A DNA stretch of 64,000 bases from Hanleya hanleyi (taxonomy: Eukaryota; Mollusca; Polyplacophora; Lepidopleurida; Hanleyidae). The stretch covers positions 1 through 64,000 of the forward strand of contig JAVTVY010020255.1 in assembly GCA_036873755.1 (NCBI GenBank), given 5' to 3'. Below the pieces are notes generated by a model. That model was not told the origin of the DNA, made no database searches, and saw only the letters and a list, made by a program, of their open reading frames with translations. Below, piece after piece: positions 24,000-33,455 of the stretch. Position numbers and translations under genes: made by a program. The stretch's first letter is position 1. The number at the start of each line of letters is the position of its first letter.

Positions 24000-24660
24000 A
24001 ATTCGTTTTCGTTATTCAGCCACTGTGTCTTTCAGTTTCAAATAATTAGCCCCGACTGAGATGTTTGTCTCAATACACAACTGATATGCTGCAAACTGTC
24101 GAACTGAACACTGTTTGAAGCGCGGTATCGCGTGAGGTGCGCGTGCAACGAGACGTTGCTGGGAGTTACGAAAACTGTTAATGTATTCACTAATGTTTTT
24201 CCAAGGATACAAGAATTAAACCGAAGAATTTGTTCGTCTCACATTTAATTTCTTCTTTTATTTAATTATTTTAATTTTAATGATTGACTGTGAATTTCTT
24301 TACGTTAACTAGGGTATGAACTTGAAAAAGTTTGCGCAAACTTTGTATGATCTGTTACGCTGAATCATACATTTTGCACTGTGGTATTTAATGAACGTAA
24401 TAAAATCACATTAAATCCTTGAATAACTTCCTGGATGTTTGAAGATTGTGAGTATCTTGTCTTTTCCTAATATGAGAGGTCGTTTAGATCCGAGGCTTGC
24501 AAACTTACCCATTTTCAGCCGGTCCGTTCGCAAGGATATTTTCATACCACATCACTCGATCTTTGTAACTGAGTCAGGATATCAGTGGATATATCCGCGA
24601 ATGCTATCATATCTTCTTCGGTCTTGTCTTGTCGGCATCATTGGAAACTGTTGACCGCTT
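24000..24660. repeat. GPCR-unit block A, copy 1
   Basis: Block A holds GAGACGTTGCTGGGAGTTACG, TTTAATTTCTTCTTTTATTTA, and CCTAATATGAGAGGTCGT followed by ACTTACCCATTTTCAG. It recurs at 30760-31430, 41850-42340, 49665-50160 and 54900-55500, each time 1.5-2.6 kb upstream of a GPCR. No gene is seen in it. An acceptor-like TTACCCATTTTCAG is present in every copy. Confidence 0.8.
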
Positions 24661-24759
24661 CTCTCTTGCAGGAAACTAGCCTATGTTTATGTATACTATG
24701 ATTGTCTTTTTTGAAGTTGGTGCTAATACTGTTAAATGGATATTGAATAGGCCTTTGGA

Positions 24760-25600
24760 TTATGGACGCGGATATTCTTTAATGGACGACGGCTGAATTA
24801 TGAATGACGGACTAGACGCTTGTATCCCGTACAATTTACATAAAGTCACAAAATCAGCTAGTGAGATAGTTCCAATTTTTTTATCTGACGCTGTTCTGTT
24901 TAGAACGAGATAAATCCAGGAAATTGTAATCATCTCTTTTGTCATAAAGTCGACCAGAGAGAATGGCCGCTTCATTTTTATAGAGATATAGATCTAAATA
25001 TGGTGTGCCTGTAGGGCTATCTGTAGTTTTCTCCAAATCCATTGAAGGTGGATATATATCCTTCACTGCGTCGTTTATATAGTGATTATCCACAGCGAGA
25101 AGGTCGTCTATATAGCGTTTGGTGAATGAGAAGAAACGGGCGTTGAATGGATCGGTTTATGAAAGCGCCTGCATATTGTCATATTCATAAGAGAACAGAT
25201 ATAGGTCAGCTAACAGGGGTGTACAATTAGTACCCATTGGAATATCCATATGCTGTTGATATATTATGTTGCCAAATTTCACCTAGGTATTTTTGATCAG
25301 AAATTCAAGCAACTCTATAAACAAAGAAACATCCCATGAATGATATCTCTTGCATGTAGTAGAGGTAAAGAATGCTTTATGGCTTCCAACGTTAAAATAT
25401 CTACGATCAGCTTTCCTAAACACAGATACTATTACTGAATGTAGACGGGCAATAAGGTCCTGATGAAGTATTGCAGTATAGAGAGTCGAGAAATTCCATG
25501 TGGATACATGTCTGTACGGTATGTGACCTTTAGTATCAAGTTTTTCCGTCAGACATTTTGAGTTGATCGATATCCACATACATTCAACGCCAGAGTTTTT
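24760..25600 (-). pseudogene. Reverse transcriptase remnant, copy A
   Basis: On the - strand the order is HVSTWNFSTLYTAIL (motif A), a decayed middle, then TPYLDLYLYKNEA and LYDKRDDYNFLDL. Compared with copy B the motif A aspartate is changed (WN instead of WD), and several stops and shifts are present, so it is inactive. It is the same family as 2412-2714. It interrupts the GPCR unit between block A and the 5' flank; it is present in units 1 and 2 and absent in units 3 to 6. Confidence 0.7.
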
Positions 25601-25619
25601 AGAAATAGTGGCACAATAC

Positions 25620-26550
25620 CTTTTCCCAACATGCTTTTACCTCCTGCAGGGCCTTCGGCAACAGGGTTGAAAGAAGCTAGGTGGTGCAGCTTCTACAACC
25701 AGCTATGAATATAGCTTTGTATGATGACTAATGCATTTATGGGAGTCCAGTATACTTTTAGTATGTCGTTATGATTGGTTGGAAGGCAAATACTTCTTTC
25801 TCTGAGAAACGTTTGGTGATTATTAAATAAATCATCAACACACATAATGAATTCAATCGTGTCAATACATTAGTGGTTTCATTCGTAAATATAGCCGACA
25901 AACTCATATATCCATCACATTTACAAATATCAGCACGATTAAAACACAGCTTTCTGCAATTAATAAATGATATGATAACAACGGTAATTGCTGATGGGGT
26001 GTATAATGTTTGGAAGCTCGTCGAAAGCAGCAGTAAATAAATACATGTATTTCTGGTTCAATTGTACGTGATATTACACGACCAGTAAATCCCTTCGCAT
26101 GTGTGTCTTCAAACGGACTAAGCTATGTTTATTTAGAATTAACATAACTTCCATTACCACCTCGTTACGTGTACTTCGCAAATAACGACAGCACAAGTGG
26201 AAGAAGGTTCTTTATGGACTTAACTATGACAGTATTAAATTCATTGTACCATCCTAGTATTAATGTAAGTTCACAGATACTTCAAAGTTTATATCACAAG
26301 GTTATGTATTTTAATCTGGTCATAGCTGGCGTTCTGATAACTGGCGATGATGGAGCACACCTAGCGTTGCCGCTGTACTGTACCTAAACTCTACATCAGC
26401 TAAATCTATCCGAAACTACGAAGCACTGTGATATGGACAATATCGCATGGAAACCAGAATTTATTGGACACTAGGGCTCTAGGAAAGTGCTCTTCTCACA
26501 TGAAAACAAAGGTACGCTACGCGCTTCTCCGTGACCAAATAAGCTTGGCA
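25620..26550. repeat. GPCR 5' flank, copy 1
   Basis: AT-rich sequence shared with 32150-33070, 42740-43440, 50540-51240, 55820-56950 and 59690-60030. Shared landmarks include ATTGCTGATGG..GTGT..TAATGTTTGGAAGCTCGTCG, ACGTGATATTACACGACCAG and CATGGAAACCAGAATTTATTGG. Close to the gene it ends in the promoter. No gene is seen. Confidence 0.75.
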
Positions 26551-26559
26551 TATATAAAG
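26551..26559 (+). promoter_or_regulatory. TATA element of GPCR copy 1
   Basis: TATATAAAG lies about 30 bp before an initiator-like TCAGGCT (26584-26590), 374 bp before the start codon. Copies 2 and 5 have the same element; copies 3, 4 and 6 do not. Confidence 0.6.
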
Positions 26560-26932
26560 TTGTTGGTAAATATACAAGTATAATCAGGCTGAGCGGAGCT
26601 GAACAGCTAGACAGCTAAACTGCAGAAGGGAATGATATTTTTTTCTTGCTGAATCACAGACAATTCCGAACGTGTTCCAATGTACAGGTTTATTGTCAGC
26701 AATATCCAGCCTGTCCAAAAACAGAATCCGAAATTTAAGGAATATACATGTCTATACTTGCAGTGTAATAATCGACGTCTTTCTGATCTTACAGACCAGA
26801 TTGTATCTGTTCATCACTGAACCAACCATTCGATCGTATCTTGGAAATGCGATTGAAAATATCAGATTTGAAAGTAAAATCTGCTTGTGAATAGTCACAG
26901 GAGGAAAAATTATACACAATTTGTCACGAAAT

Positions 26933-27934
26933 ATGCTGAACATGTCAGACGCAGACCACAAGGAACAGTATGTCGACATTGACCAATACAAGAGCGATTT
27001 GGCGAACAATTTGAGCAGTCTTTTCAACAGTAGCAATGAAAACAGCCATATACTAGACATTTCCATCGGCATATTTGGCTTTATTGTGACATGCATTGGT
27101 ATAATTGGGAATTTGTTTCTTATTGTGACTATTTTACGACTCAAATGTCTGCGAACCTCACTTACGTATATTATATTGTTGAGTCTGACGTCTGCAGATA
27201 CAAATGTGTGTTTCAGTTGGTATTTGTTCCGAATACCCGAAATGCCGGATGCAATTTACAAACTGACCTATGTCAACATACTTTCGACGGCCGGGCTCAG
27301 TGCTTACCATTTGGCTCTGTTTTCTTTGGTGCGTTACCTGACTCTTCTAAAGCCGTTCTTTGCCAGACGTCATTTGACAGCCAGTAATGTGGCGTGGTTA
27401 TGTGTTATTCTTTGGATTCTACTGTATGCGTACAATTCAACGGCTAATTTAGTGGCAGGACGGAGTGATTCTACGTGTATATTCAAGGAGAATAGCGGAG
27501 TTTACGTCCTCGTGTATTTCATTCTATGTTTCTTTATCCCATTGGTTGCCATCGTTTCGCTCCACGGAATTAAAGTCTATAAGCTTAGCAAGACATTGGT
27601 CAACTCCGAGAACGAAACTTCGAGAAAACCTGTTTCTGGACGAGCTGTGTTGGCAATAAGTTTAACCTCTGTTTTGTTCTTGACACCCTGGGAGATATAT
27701 GTGATTATTGTCTATACATTTCAGGTCCAACTATCACCTTTGGCTTCAGACATTGGAGGTCACACTGTAAATTTTATTTACCTTAATAGTGCCATCAACC
27801 CTTTCTTGTATTTCTTCATGTCACCAACTGTAAGAAAAAATGCGGTTTCGTGTGCTTCAAAGCCCAGTCAAACTGTGAATAGTTTACCAATGGATGTTTT
27901 TCACACACCAAACGCTAATGGATCACAGAGGTAA
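26933..27934 (+). CDS. Rhodopsin-class GPCR, array copy 1
   Basis: Intronless seven-TM receptor of 333 residues at the plasma membrane; ligand and G protein are unknown. I start at the ATG in AATATGC (A at -3) because the upstream in-frame codons lack an ATG. The N-terminus is acidic, with N-glycosylation sites near 26 and 32. Landmarks: GN in TM1 (N60), AD in TM2 (D89), VRY instead of DRY after TM3 (133-135), W161 in TM4, P203 in TM5, FLTPW in TM6 (P252, with Leu at 250 where a Trp toggle is usual), NPFLY in TM7 (289-293) and a Cys at 307 in the tail. This copy alone lacks the conserved TM3-start cysteine: residue 109 is Tyr (TAC), while the other copies have Cys (TGC), so the usual disulfide to Cys182 cannot form. 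It is downstream of TATATAAAG and has the class I 3' flank. Confidence 0.93.
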   Translation: MLNMSDADHKEQYVDIDQYKSDLANNLSSLFNSSNENSHILDISIGIFGFIVTCIGIIGNLFLIVTILRLKCLRTSLTYIILLSLTSADTNVCFSWYLFRIPEMPDAIYKLTYVNILSTAGLSAYHLALFSLVRYLTLLKPFFARRHLTASNVAWLCVILWILLYAYNSTANLVAGRSDSTCIFKENSGVYVLVYFILCFFIPLVAIVSLHGIKVYKLSKTLVNSENETSRKPVSGRAVLAISLTSVLFLTPWEIYVIIVYTFQVQLSPLASDIGGHTVNFIYLNSAINPFLYFFMSPTVRKNAVSCASKPSQTVNSLPMDVFHTPNANGSQR

Positions 27935-28440
27935 ACCGGTACACATAAGTTAAACGAGACGTGTTTGTAGATAAACAAGAAATATTTAATTCCGCATAAA
28001 GGGATACACCTGATCTCATTGGTCGATTATGTCGAAGCTGCCTGCATGTTTTTAGCTAATATCAATGCTGTATACAAGATGTATTACGTGTGATTCATTA
28101 ATTATTCGAACATACTTCCAGTCCGTCTCAATGTTAAAGCATTGTACCGAAAGTGGTGTTGAATTCCCGATAAACACCGGCGAACACCTGCAGAGCTGTG
28201 ACGTTGTCGGCTGGTGGAGGTAACTATAGTGAGCGCACGCGTAATAGATACTTTCCTGCGGTTTTCAACAATGTTCGTATCGACCAGCTGGGAAGTGACG
28301 CCTCATTCAAGAATTGTTTTGATCAATGTGTAATTTAATAGTATTTCGTAATGAATATTCGATTTGTGCATGTCCGAGTCGAAATAAAGACCTCGGAAGT
28401 CGGTTTCAAATTTCCGAGATAAACACCAATTGGCCTTCGT
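27935..28440. repeat. GPCR 3' flank class I, copy 1
   Basis: It begins AACCGGTACACATAAG and contains GTAGATAAACAAGAAATATT and CATAAAGGGATACACCTG. It is shared with 34458-34990 and 44770-45370 and differs clearly from the flank of copies 4, 5 and 6. No gene is seen. Confidence 0.8.
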
Positions 28441-28611
28441 CTTCGCATCTTATTTAAAGTCGAATTATTGGAGACGCTCATAATTAATATATTAATGAAT
28501 ATTCGCTGGTGAGATGGATGTAAAGTGGAGCTGGAGAAGGATATACGGTATAGCATAAAATATAGAGAGAAATGATATCAGAATTAGTCTACGTCTTGAC
28601 AATGAAGCCTC

Positions 28612-28831
28612 AACATGACAAGTGTACCTGATCAGACATCAATTTATACACCAACTGGGAACTATCACAACCATGAATCAACTAATAATATCAGAACATC
28701 CGCATAAGCACAAACGTGAGACTCAATCTATGGCTCACTTAAGAGCATCAGAACATCCATTTACTATGATAGTCAGCGGCCCGACTGGTTGCGAGAAGAT
28801 ATTCCAGGGAGAGGATACTATCATTCACTAA
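28612..28831 (+). pseudogene. C2H2 / P-loop ATPase-like remnant, copy 1
   Basis: The frame ends with a degenerate Walker A motif, FTMIVSGPTGCEKIF, where GK[ST] is spoiled. Upstream the zinc-finger part is mostly deleted; only LIRHQF remains. Copies at 54514-54774 (zinc finger better preserved) and 63334-63560 (frame broken) show the same layout. A P-loop protein next to capsid-like and pX-like remnants suggests a packaging ATPase-type gene of a Polinton/adintovirus-like element. That role is inferred from context. Confidence 0.45.
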
Positions 28832-28895
28832 CCTAGACTATAAGCGGGAGTTACAATTTTCTTCAGTAAAAGTTCAACTTTTCATCCGTGTTAGC

Positions 28896-29281
28896 ATGTC
28901 ATCTCGACTAAATTTAAACGGTGATTTTGTGTCACTTGTGTCAAAAAACAGTGCTGAGCAAAGACAAGCTCTCTTAAGTCGGTTACTCCTTCTCAAATGG
29001 CAGCACTGTTCGAAATATCTCTAAACATAATTCGGGGGTCAATACCTCTAACAACTAGAGATATAACTCATCTGAGATCGTATCAAACAGTCATTCAATC
29101 TCTCGCTGTGAACAACCTGAATAAGAAGTCTATTATACCGAAACTTCCTACCCTAGTCGTCCTACTTGTCGAGCAGATACTACCCGTAATCAATGGCACG
29201 AGAACAAATATATGTAGGTTTATTGTTTTGGTGAGAAATTTAAGCTGTACGACCTGTGGCATTACAGGTAAGTTTTTCTAG
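28896..29281 (+). pseudogene. pX-like small viral-element protein remnant, copy 1
   Basis: ATG at 28896 opens MSSRLNLNGDFVSLV, followed by EQRQALLSRLLL. A frame change near 28995 then leads into ALFEISLNIIRGSIPLTTRD and LRSYQTVIQSLA. This pattern (basic helical segment before a conserved LRxYxxVIxxLA) resembles small core or pX-type proteins of adintovirus-like elements. Damaged relatives are at 63625-63835, and truncated pieces near 54840, 34990 and 45365. It runs into the inverted-repeat block, as an end-proximal gene of such an element would. Confidence 0.45.
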
Positions 29282-29585
29282 GTTTCTTACATTTACCAGG
29301 TTACCCAATGTTGAGGCGTTTACTTCATCAGACGTCCAAGATGATCATCCATTAACATCAGACGAGTTGTTTGAACTGATCTGTTATCACAGCTAGCGTG
29401 TTTAATTCCGCATAAGCCGGTGATAAGGGCCGTGTGGATACTTCGTAGTCTCCACATGTACACCTGCAATAAAAGCGCGGCTAAAATACTAAGGCTACGT
29501 CTGAGAGTCTACGGCAATCTCGGGCCTGAATGTTAGGTGCCGTGGGATGCTTTCCCGTAGAGTCATATGGTTGCTTTTAGTAGCT
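29190..29585. repeat. Inverted-repeat block, orientation 2 (candidate right terminal repeat)
   Basis: Block R forward (AATTTAAGCTGTACGACC..GCATTACAGG) is followed by block Q in reverse (TGCAATAAAAGCGCGGC..). This is the mirror image of 18860-19212. The pair brackets the region holding the capsid-like, core-like, GPCR, P-loop and pX-like sequences. Confidence 0.65.
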
Positions 29586-29644
29586 TTCCCATCTCGTGCA
29601 TATCGCCCCAATTTACTATTAAAGGTGGAATATGATTGTTTGTT

Positions 29645-30125
29645 AGTGGATGTTAATGATGTTACCACACCATCGATTGTAAGTCCGATTCTATCGAATA
29701 TGTTGTTGAAGAAGACGGCATTGAGAAAGATATATCACTTAATATTCTACTGTACACATTTCCAAAACGATTGAATGAAAAAGTGGTGGGTTTATGGACA
29801 TTCCTAAAAACAAATGGTGATAAAATTAAACGATTGATATAGAATGGCACACTTCTATTCGAAGGTAAATCCATTACTTAATCTCATATCGTGGACTTTA
29901 TAAGAGATGCAGTACTCTGCAGAAATGGAACACCCTCTGCCCGAAGTGACAAATTCTTTCACGGACTTTACAAACTACACGATCATAGTTGGTTTGATAT
30001 CTAATGGAGAACGAGAAAGTCTAATGCGAGAAGAATGTTGAAATTCAGCGCAAATAGAAGGATCTATATACGTCAAAGGAACATCGTCGAAATCATAGGA
30101 AAAACGACAATCGAGAACAAAAACA
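29645..30125 (+). pseudogene. Viral-element core-protein-like segment, copy 2
   Basis: It is the best-aligned relative of copy 1. In order it shows ILLYTFPKRLNEKVVG, a WTFLKTNGDKIK stretch, SHIVDFIRDAVLCRNG and FHGLYKLHDHS, with stops and frame changes between them. It starts immediately after inverted-repeat block Q, whereas copy 1 follows the capsid-like gene, showing how the unit was rejoined on duplication. Confidence 0.45.
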
Positions 30126-30292
30126 TGCCTTAGATTTAATTGTTAACTTGATTGCTAAATTGTTAAAATTGTTAATTGTTAAATGTATACTCACCATGTC
30201 TGATTTTATGAATAAAATGTTGATATTTATAAAAGACAGCTGTTAAATATGTATTTCGAATTTTCAATCCTAATGGGGCACTCAGTAGCAAG

Positions 30293-30613
30293 TTGTCAGC
30301 CTATGCAATTCTCGCGTTCTTAGTCGACATAACATTTTCTTACAACAGTAATAGCACAACAATTCGAGCAGCCATAACAGAAAAATGGTCTATCCGTTGT
30401 TCTGTCGAACACAACGACAAGTGCGCCTGCTCGTACCCTGCACACTTCGGTATTCAAGCGATGAATGATGCAAGATTCGCGCTTCTTCGCATAATATATA
30501 TGAGCGGACATATGAACGAAAGCTTCTTCAGAATCTACAATAGTGAATGTTCCCTAGCTAAAAAAAACACACATACACATCAGCGAAACACTGTCCTCTG
30601 TGGTACAGCATAA
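30293..30613 (+). other. Conserved unrecognised open segment, copy 2
   Basis: The relative of 23613-23891, with KWSIRCSVEHNDKCACSYP. No domain is recognised. It lies between the core-like segment and block A in both units. Confidence 0.3.
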
Positions 30614-30759
30614 ATATCCATCGCGCAGTCTGTTGCCTGCAGTTGCCGTACCTCCCCAACTAAGCCCCTATCTTTACCTGGACCGGATCCGAGTGAAACA
30701 TTCTAGCCTCGACCAATCTCCATTGCTGCACAACTCAACTCGATCAATATCTCCTCTTC

Positions 30760-31430
30760 TAGTTTCATATCTAATTCGTTATTCAGTCATTGTGTCTGTC
30801 GATTTTCAAATAATTAGCCCCGACTGAGATGTTTGTCTCCATACATAACTGATTTGTTACAAACTGTCGAACTGGAAACTATTTAAAGGGCGGTACCGCG
30901 TGAGGTGCGCGTGCACCGAGACGTTGCTAAGAGTTACGAAAACTGTTAATGTATTCACTAATGTTTTCCCAGTGTTACAATAATTAAACCGAAGAATTTG
31001 TTCGTCTCACATTTAATTTCTTCTTTTATTTAATTAGTTTAGCTTAATTATTTTTATTTTAATGATTGACTGCGAATTTCTTTACGTTAACTAGGGTATG
31101 AACTTGAAACAGTTTGCGCAAACTTTGTATGATCAGCTACGGTGAATCATACATTTTGCACAGTGGTATTCAATGAACGTTAAAAATCACATTAAATCCT
31201 TAAATAACTCCCTGGATGTTTGAAGTTTGTGAGCATGTCTTTTCCTAATATGAGAGGTCGTTCAGACCTGAGGCTTGCAAACTTACCCATTTTCAGCCGG
31301 TACGTTCGCAAGGATATTTTCATAGCACATCACTCGATCTTTGTATCTGAGTCAGGTTATCAGTGGATATATCCCAGAATCCTATCTTATCGTCTTCGGT
31401 CTCCCATTCAATTTATATAATGTCATAAAG
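30760..31430. repeat. GPCR-unit block A, copy 2
   Basis: Near-identical to 24000-24660, including GAGACGTTGCTAAGAGTTACG and CTAATATGAGAGGTCGTTC. Confidence 0.8.
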
Positions 31431-31449
31431 TAAGCTAGTGAGATGGTTT

Positions 31450-32140
31450 CACTTGTTGTCATCTTACGTCGTTCTGTTTAGAACGTGATAAATCCAGGAA
31501 ATTGTAATTATCTCTTTTGTCATAAAGTCGATAAGAGAGAATGCTCGCTTCATTTTTATAGAGATATAGATCTAAATATGATGTGCCCGTAGGGCTATCT
31601 GTCGTTTCCTTTGAATCAATTGAAGGCGGATTTATATCCTTCACTGCGTCGTGTTTTTTTTGCGATTATCCACAGCGAGAAGATCGTCTATATAGCGTTT
31701 GGTGAATGAGAAGGAACGGGCGTTGAAAGGATCAGTTTTTGAAAGCGCCTGCATACAGTCATACTCACAAGAGAACAGATATAGGTCAGCCAACAGGGGT
31801 GCACAATTAGTACCCATTGGAATACCCATATGCTGTTGATATATTGTATTGCCAAATTTCACATAGGTATTTTTGATGAGAAATTCAAGCAACTCGATAA
31901 ATGAATGATATTTCTTGTATGTAGTAGAGATAAAGAATGCTTTATGGCTTCCAACATTAATATATCTACGATCAGCTTTCCTGAACATAGATACTATTAA
32001 TGAACTTAGACAGCCAATAAGGTCCTGATGAGGGATTGTAGTATAGAGAGTCGAGAAATCCCATGTGGATACATGTCTGTACGGTATGTGTCCTTTAGCA
32101 GCTAGTTCATCCGTAAGACAGTTTGAGTGTTTCAATATCC
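31450..32140 (-). pseudogene. Reverse transcriptase remnant, copy B
   Basis: The best-preserved RT of the window. The 164-codon open part (32135-31641) contains motif A as WDFSTLYTTIPHQDL, motif B as GIPMGTNCAPLLADLYLFS and motif C as RYIDDLLAVDN, so all three catalytic aspartates are present. After a break it continues as SPTGTSYLDLYLYKN and LYDKRDNYNF. The 5' and 3' parts of the element are not recognisable. The palm layout with GIPMGTNCAP and YIDD resembles Penelope-like elements, but I cannot exclude a related non-LTR class. Confidence 0.75.
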
Positions 32141-32149
32141 GAAATACTG

Positions 32150-33070
32150 ACGCAATATCTTTCCCAAAATGCTTTTACCTCCTGAAGGGCCCTCGTCAAC
32201 AGGGTTGAAAGAAGATAGGTGGTGCAGCTTCTAGAACCAGCAATGAATATAGCTTTGTATGGTGACATGCATTTTGGGAGTCCAGGATACTTTTATTGTG
32301 TCATTATGATTGGCTGGAAGACAAATACCTCTTTCTCTAATAAATATTTGGTGATTATTAAATAGATCTTCAACACACACAATGACTTGAATCGTGTCAA
32401 TACATTAATGGTTTCATTCATAAATATAGCCGACTAACTCATATATCCATCACATTTGCAAATATCAGCACGATTAACACACAGCTTTCTACAATTAATA
32501 AATAAAATGATAACAAGGGTAATTGCTGATGGTGTGTCTAATGTTTGGAAGCTCGTCGAAAACAGCAGTAAATAAATGCATGTATTTCTGGTTCAATTGT
32601 ACGTGATATTACACGACCAGTAAATCCCTTCGCATGTGTGTCTTCAAACGGACTAAGCTATGCTTATTTAGAATTAAGATAACTTCCATTATCACCTCGT
32701 TACGAGTACTTCGCAAATAACGACAGAAGGTTCTTTACGGACTTAAGTAGGACAGTATTAAATTCATTGTACCATCCTAGTCCTAATATAAGTTCACAGA
32801 TACTTCAAACTTTATATCACAAGGTTATGTATTTTAATCTGGTCATAGCTGGCGTTCTGATAACTGACGATGATGAAGCACACCTAGCGTTGCCGCTGTA
32901 CTGTACCTAAACCCTACATCAGCTACATCTATCCGAAACTACGAAGCACTGTGATATGGACAATATTGCATGGAAACCAGAATTTATTGGACACGAGGGC
33001 TCTAGGAAAGTGCTCTTCTCACATGAAAACAAAGGTACGCTACGCGCTTCTCAGTGACCCAATCAGCTTG
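32150..33070. repeat. GPCR 5' flank, copy 2
   Basis: It matches 25620-26550 almost base for base with small indels. No gene is seen. Confidence 0.75.
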
Positions 33071-33073
33071 GCA

Positions 33074-33082
33074 TATATAAAG
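33074..33082 (+). promoter_or_regulatory. TATA element of GPCR copy 2
   Basis: TATATAAAG with the same downstream AATCAGGCTGAGCGG initiator context as copy 1. Confidence 0.6.
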
Positions 33083-33455
33083 TTGTTGGTAAATATACAA
33101 GTATAATCAGGCTGAGCGGACCGGAACAGCTAGACAGCTAAACTGCAGGAGGGAATGATATTTTCCTTGCTGACTCACAGACAATTCTGAACGTGTTCCA
33201 GTGTACAAGTTTATTGTCAACAATAACAAACCTGTGGAAAAACAGAATTCGAAATTTAAGGAATATACACGTGTCTGTACTTGAAGCGTAATAATCGACG
33301 TCTTTCTGATATTACAGACCAGATTGTATCTGTTCATCACTGAACCGACCATTCGATCGTATCATGGAAACACAATTAAAAATATCAGATTTGAAAGTAA
33401 AATCTGCTTGTGAATAGTCACAGGAAGAAAAATTATACACCATTTGTCACGAAAT

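Noticed and set aside
26672..26890. Upstream frame of 72 codons before GPCR copies 1 and 5
   Set aside because: It begins at GTG, is broken in the other copies and lies in the presumed 5' leader.
26921..26932. GPCR start four codons upstream at TTG
   Set aside because: A eukaryotic gene should start at ATG; the ATG at 26933 (and its equivalents) has A at -3 and is conserved in all six copies.
26752..27144. Antisense frames of 115-140 codons over the start of several GPCR copies
   Set aside because: They mirror the hydrophobic TM1-TM2 coding sequence and carry no independent feature.
27091..27387. A second open frame of about 98-118 codons, offset within every GPCR copy and starting MHWYNW
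   Set aside because: It is the other frame of a conserved coding region; paralogue identity alone keeps it open, and it has no signal, domain or separate promoter.
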